A stretch of DNA of 24,047 nucleotides from an uncultured Oscillibacter sp. Lineage in GTDB: Bacteria > Bacillota > Clostridia > Oscillospirales > Oscillospiraceae. The number at the start of each line of letters is the position of its first letter. The first letter of the stretch is position 1. The stretch lies in contig CAJTZI010000033.1 in the NCBI GenBank assembly GCA_910584075.1, forward strand, positions 1 through 24,047. The letters run 5' to 3'. The translations under genes and the position numbers were made by a program. The notes under the pieces are model-generated. The model was given only the letters and a program-made list of their open reading frames with translations, had not been told where the DNA came from and searched no databases. Positions 23,579 through 24,047 of this stretch are shown one piece after another.

Positions 23579-24047
23579 AGAAGGAACATCTTTGCGGAGT
23601 GGCACGCAAGAGATACCAGCCGGAAGATACGGGCGATTTTCGGCGCGAGGACGGCGGCGGGAAAGCACGTCACCGGCGCGCTGCCCTACGGCTATCTGCA
23701 CGACCCGGACGACCGCCAGAAATGGATTTTGGACGAGGAAGCCGCCCCCGTTGTCAAGCGCATCTTCCAGGGCGTTATCGAGGGCAAGCCCCTTGCCAGA
23801 ATTGCGGAGGAATTGACCGCCGAGCGGATACTCACCCCCGCCGCCCATTGGAGGGCCATCGGGGAGCGGGTGAGCATGGGCGCGTCGGGCGCAGACCCCT
23901 ACAAATGGGCCACCGCCACGCTTATCCAAATCCTCAAAAAAGAAGAATATATGGGCTGGACAGTCCTCAACAAGACCGCCACGGAAAGCTACAAATCCAA
24001 GAAGCGGGAGGCCACCCCGCAGGAAAACCGGCTGATTTTCAAGGACA
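23579..24047 (+). pseudogene. Large serine recombinase, N-terminally truncated and cut by the window end
   Basis: The frame from about 23579 reads RRNIFAEWHARDTSRKIRAI, then PYGYLHDPDDRQKWILDEEA and VKRIFQGVIEG. This is the junction helix and the recombinase domain of large serine recombinases of the TnpX/TndX type from conjugative or mobilisable elements. The N-terminal resolvase domain with the catalytic Ser and the segment before RNIFAEWH are missing; upstream residues (PACIFFLY) are not conserved. No start codon or ribosome site suits it. The C-terminal zinc ribbon lies beyond the window. As it stands it cannot recombine DNA. Confidence 0.85.

Overview
The window looks like a chromosomal segment from a GC-rich member of the Clostridia. 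An Oscillospiraceae relative (Flavonifractor/Oscillibacter-like) is my inference, from the T-box-controlled alaS, Firmicutes families such as DUF4250, DUF6514 and DUF5662, strong Shine-Dalgarno sites, and the dense GC-rich coding on both sides. No rRNA, tRNA or CRISPR array was seen.

Left end (1-3.6 kb) is a scar zone made of broken genes joined end to end. It holds the tail of a stalk-domain protein; a VanG-type D-Ala-D-Ser ligase missing its N-terminal half and coupled to an intact VanXY-type D,D-peptidase; a truncated small ORF on the minus strand; the left end of an IS110-family element (its non-coding, bridge-RNA-type region plus the first ~16 transposase codons); the C-terminus of an aldo/keto reductase; an intact lipoprotein alpha/beta hydrolase; and the N-terminal half of a second aldo/keto reductase that runs into the 3' end of the next gene. 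Each junction lacks the missing half of the gene, so this region records several deletions or insertions.

3.6-6.5 kb, minus strand: a DUF5662 gene, then a TetR regulator and an MFS exporter. There is a palindromic operator-like site in front of each of the last two, so this is probably a self-regulated efflux module. A ~160-bp MITE with 20-bp terminal inverted repeats and TA target duplication lies upstream of DUF5662.

6.5-12.2 kb, plus strand: housekeeping and small genes. These are a hypothetical protein, a tiny Cys-rich membrane protein, a promoter and alanine T-box leader, alaS, a repeat-type double hairpin, a hypothetical 234-aa protein, a cupin, DUF4250, a frameshifted small zinc-ribbon-like ORF and a HIT hydrolase ending in a terminator.

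12.2-17.9 kb: one transcription unit with a clear promoter and a ~225-nt hairpin-rich leader. It encodes a lipoprotein ABC-type solute-binding protein without any permease, followed by a 1301-aa hybrid sensor kinase (extracytoplasmic sensor, PAS, degenerate GGDEF, GAF-like region, HisKA, HATPase, REC). I infer that the binding protein feeds the kinase.

18.0-22.7 kb: a promoter drives a 76-aa XRE regulator whose stop overlaps the start of comEC. holA and an RNase M5-like Toprim gene follow with minimal spacing, then a DUF6514 gene.

Right end (22.7-24.0 kb): base composition falls sharply across two overlapping membrane-protein ORFs, probably one frameshifted gene. A long hairpin terminator, a perfect 17-bp palindrome and a large serine recombinase lacking its catalytic N-terminus follow. 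This is a second mobile-element scar.
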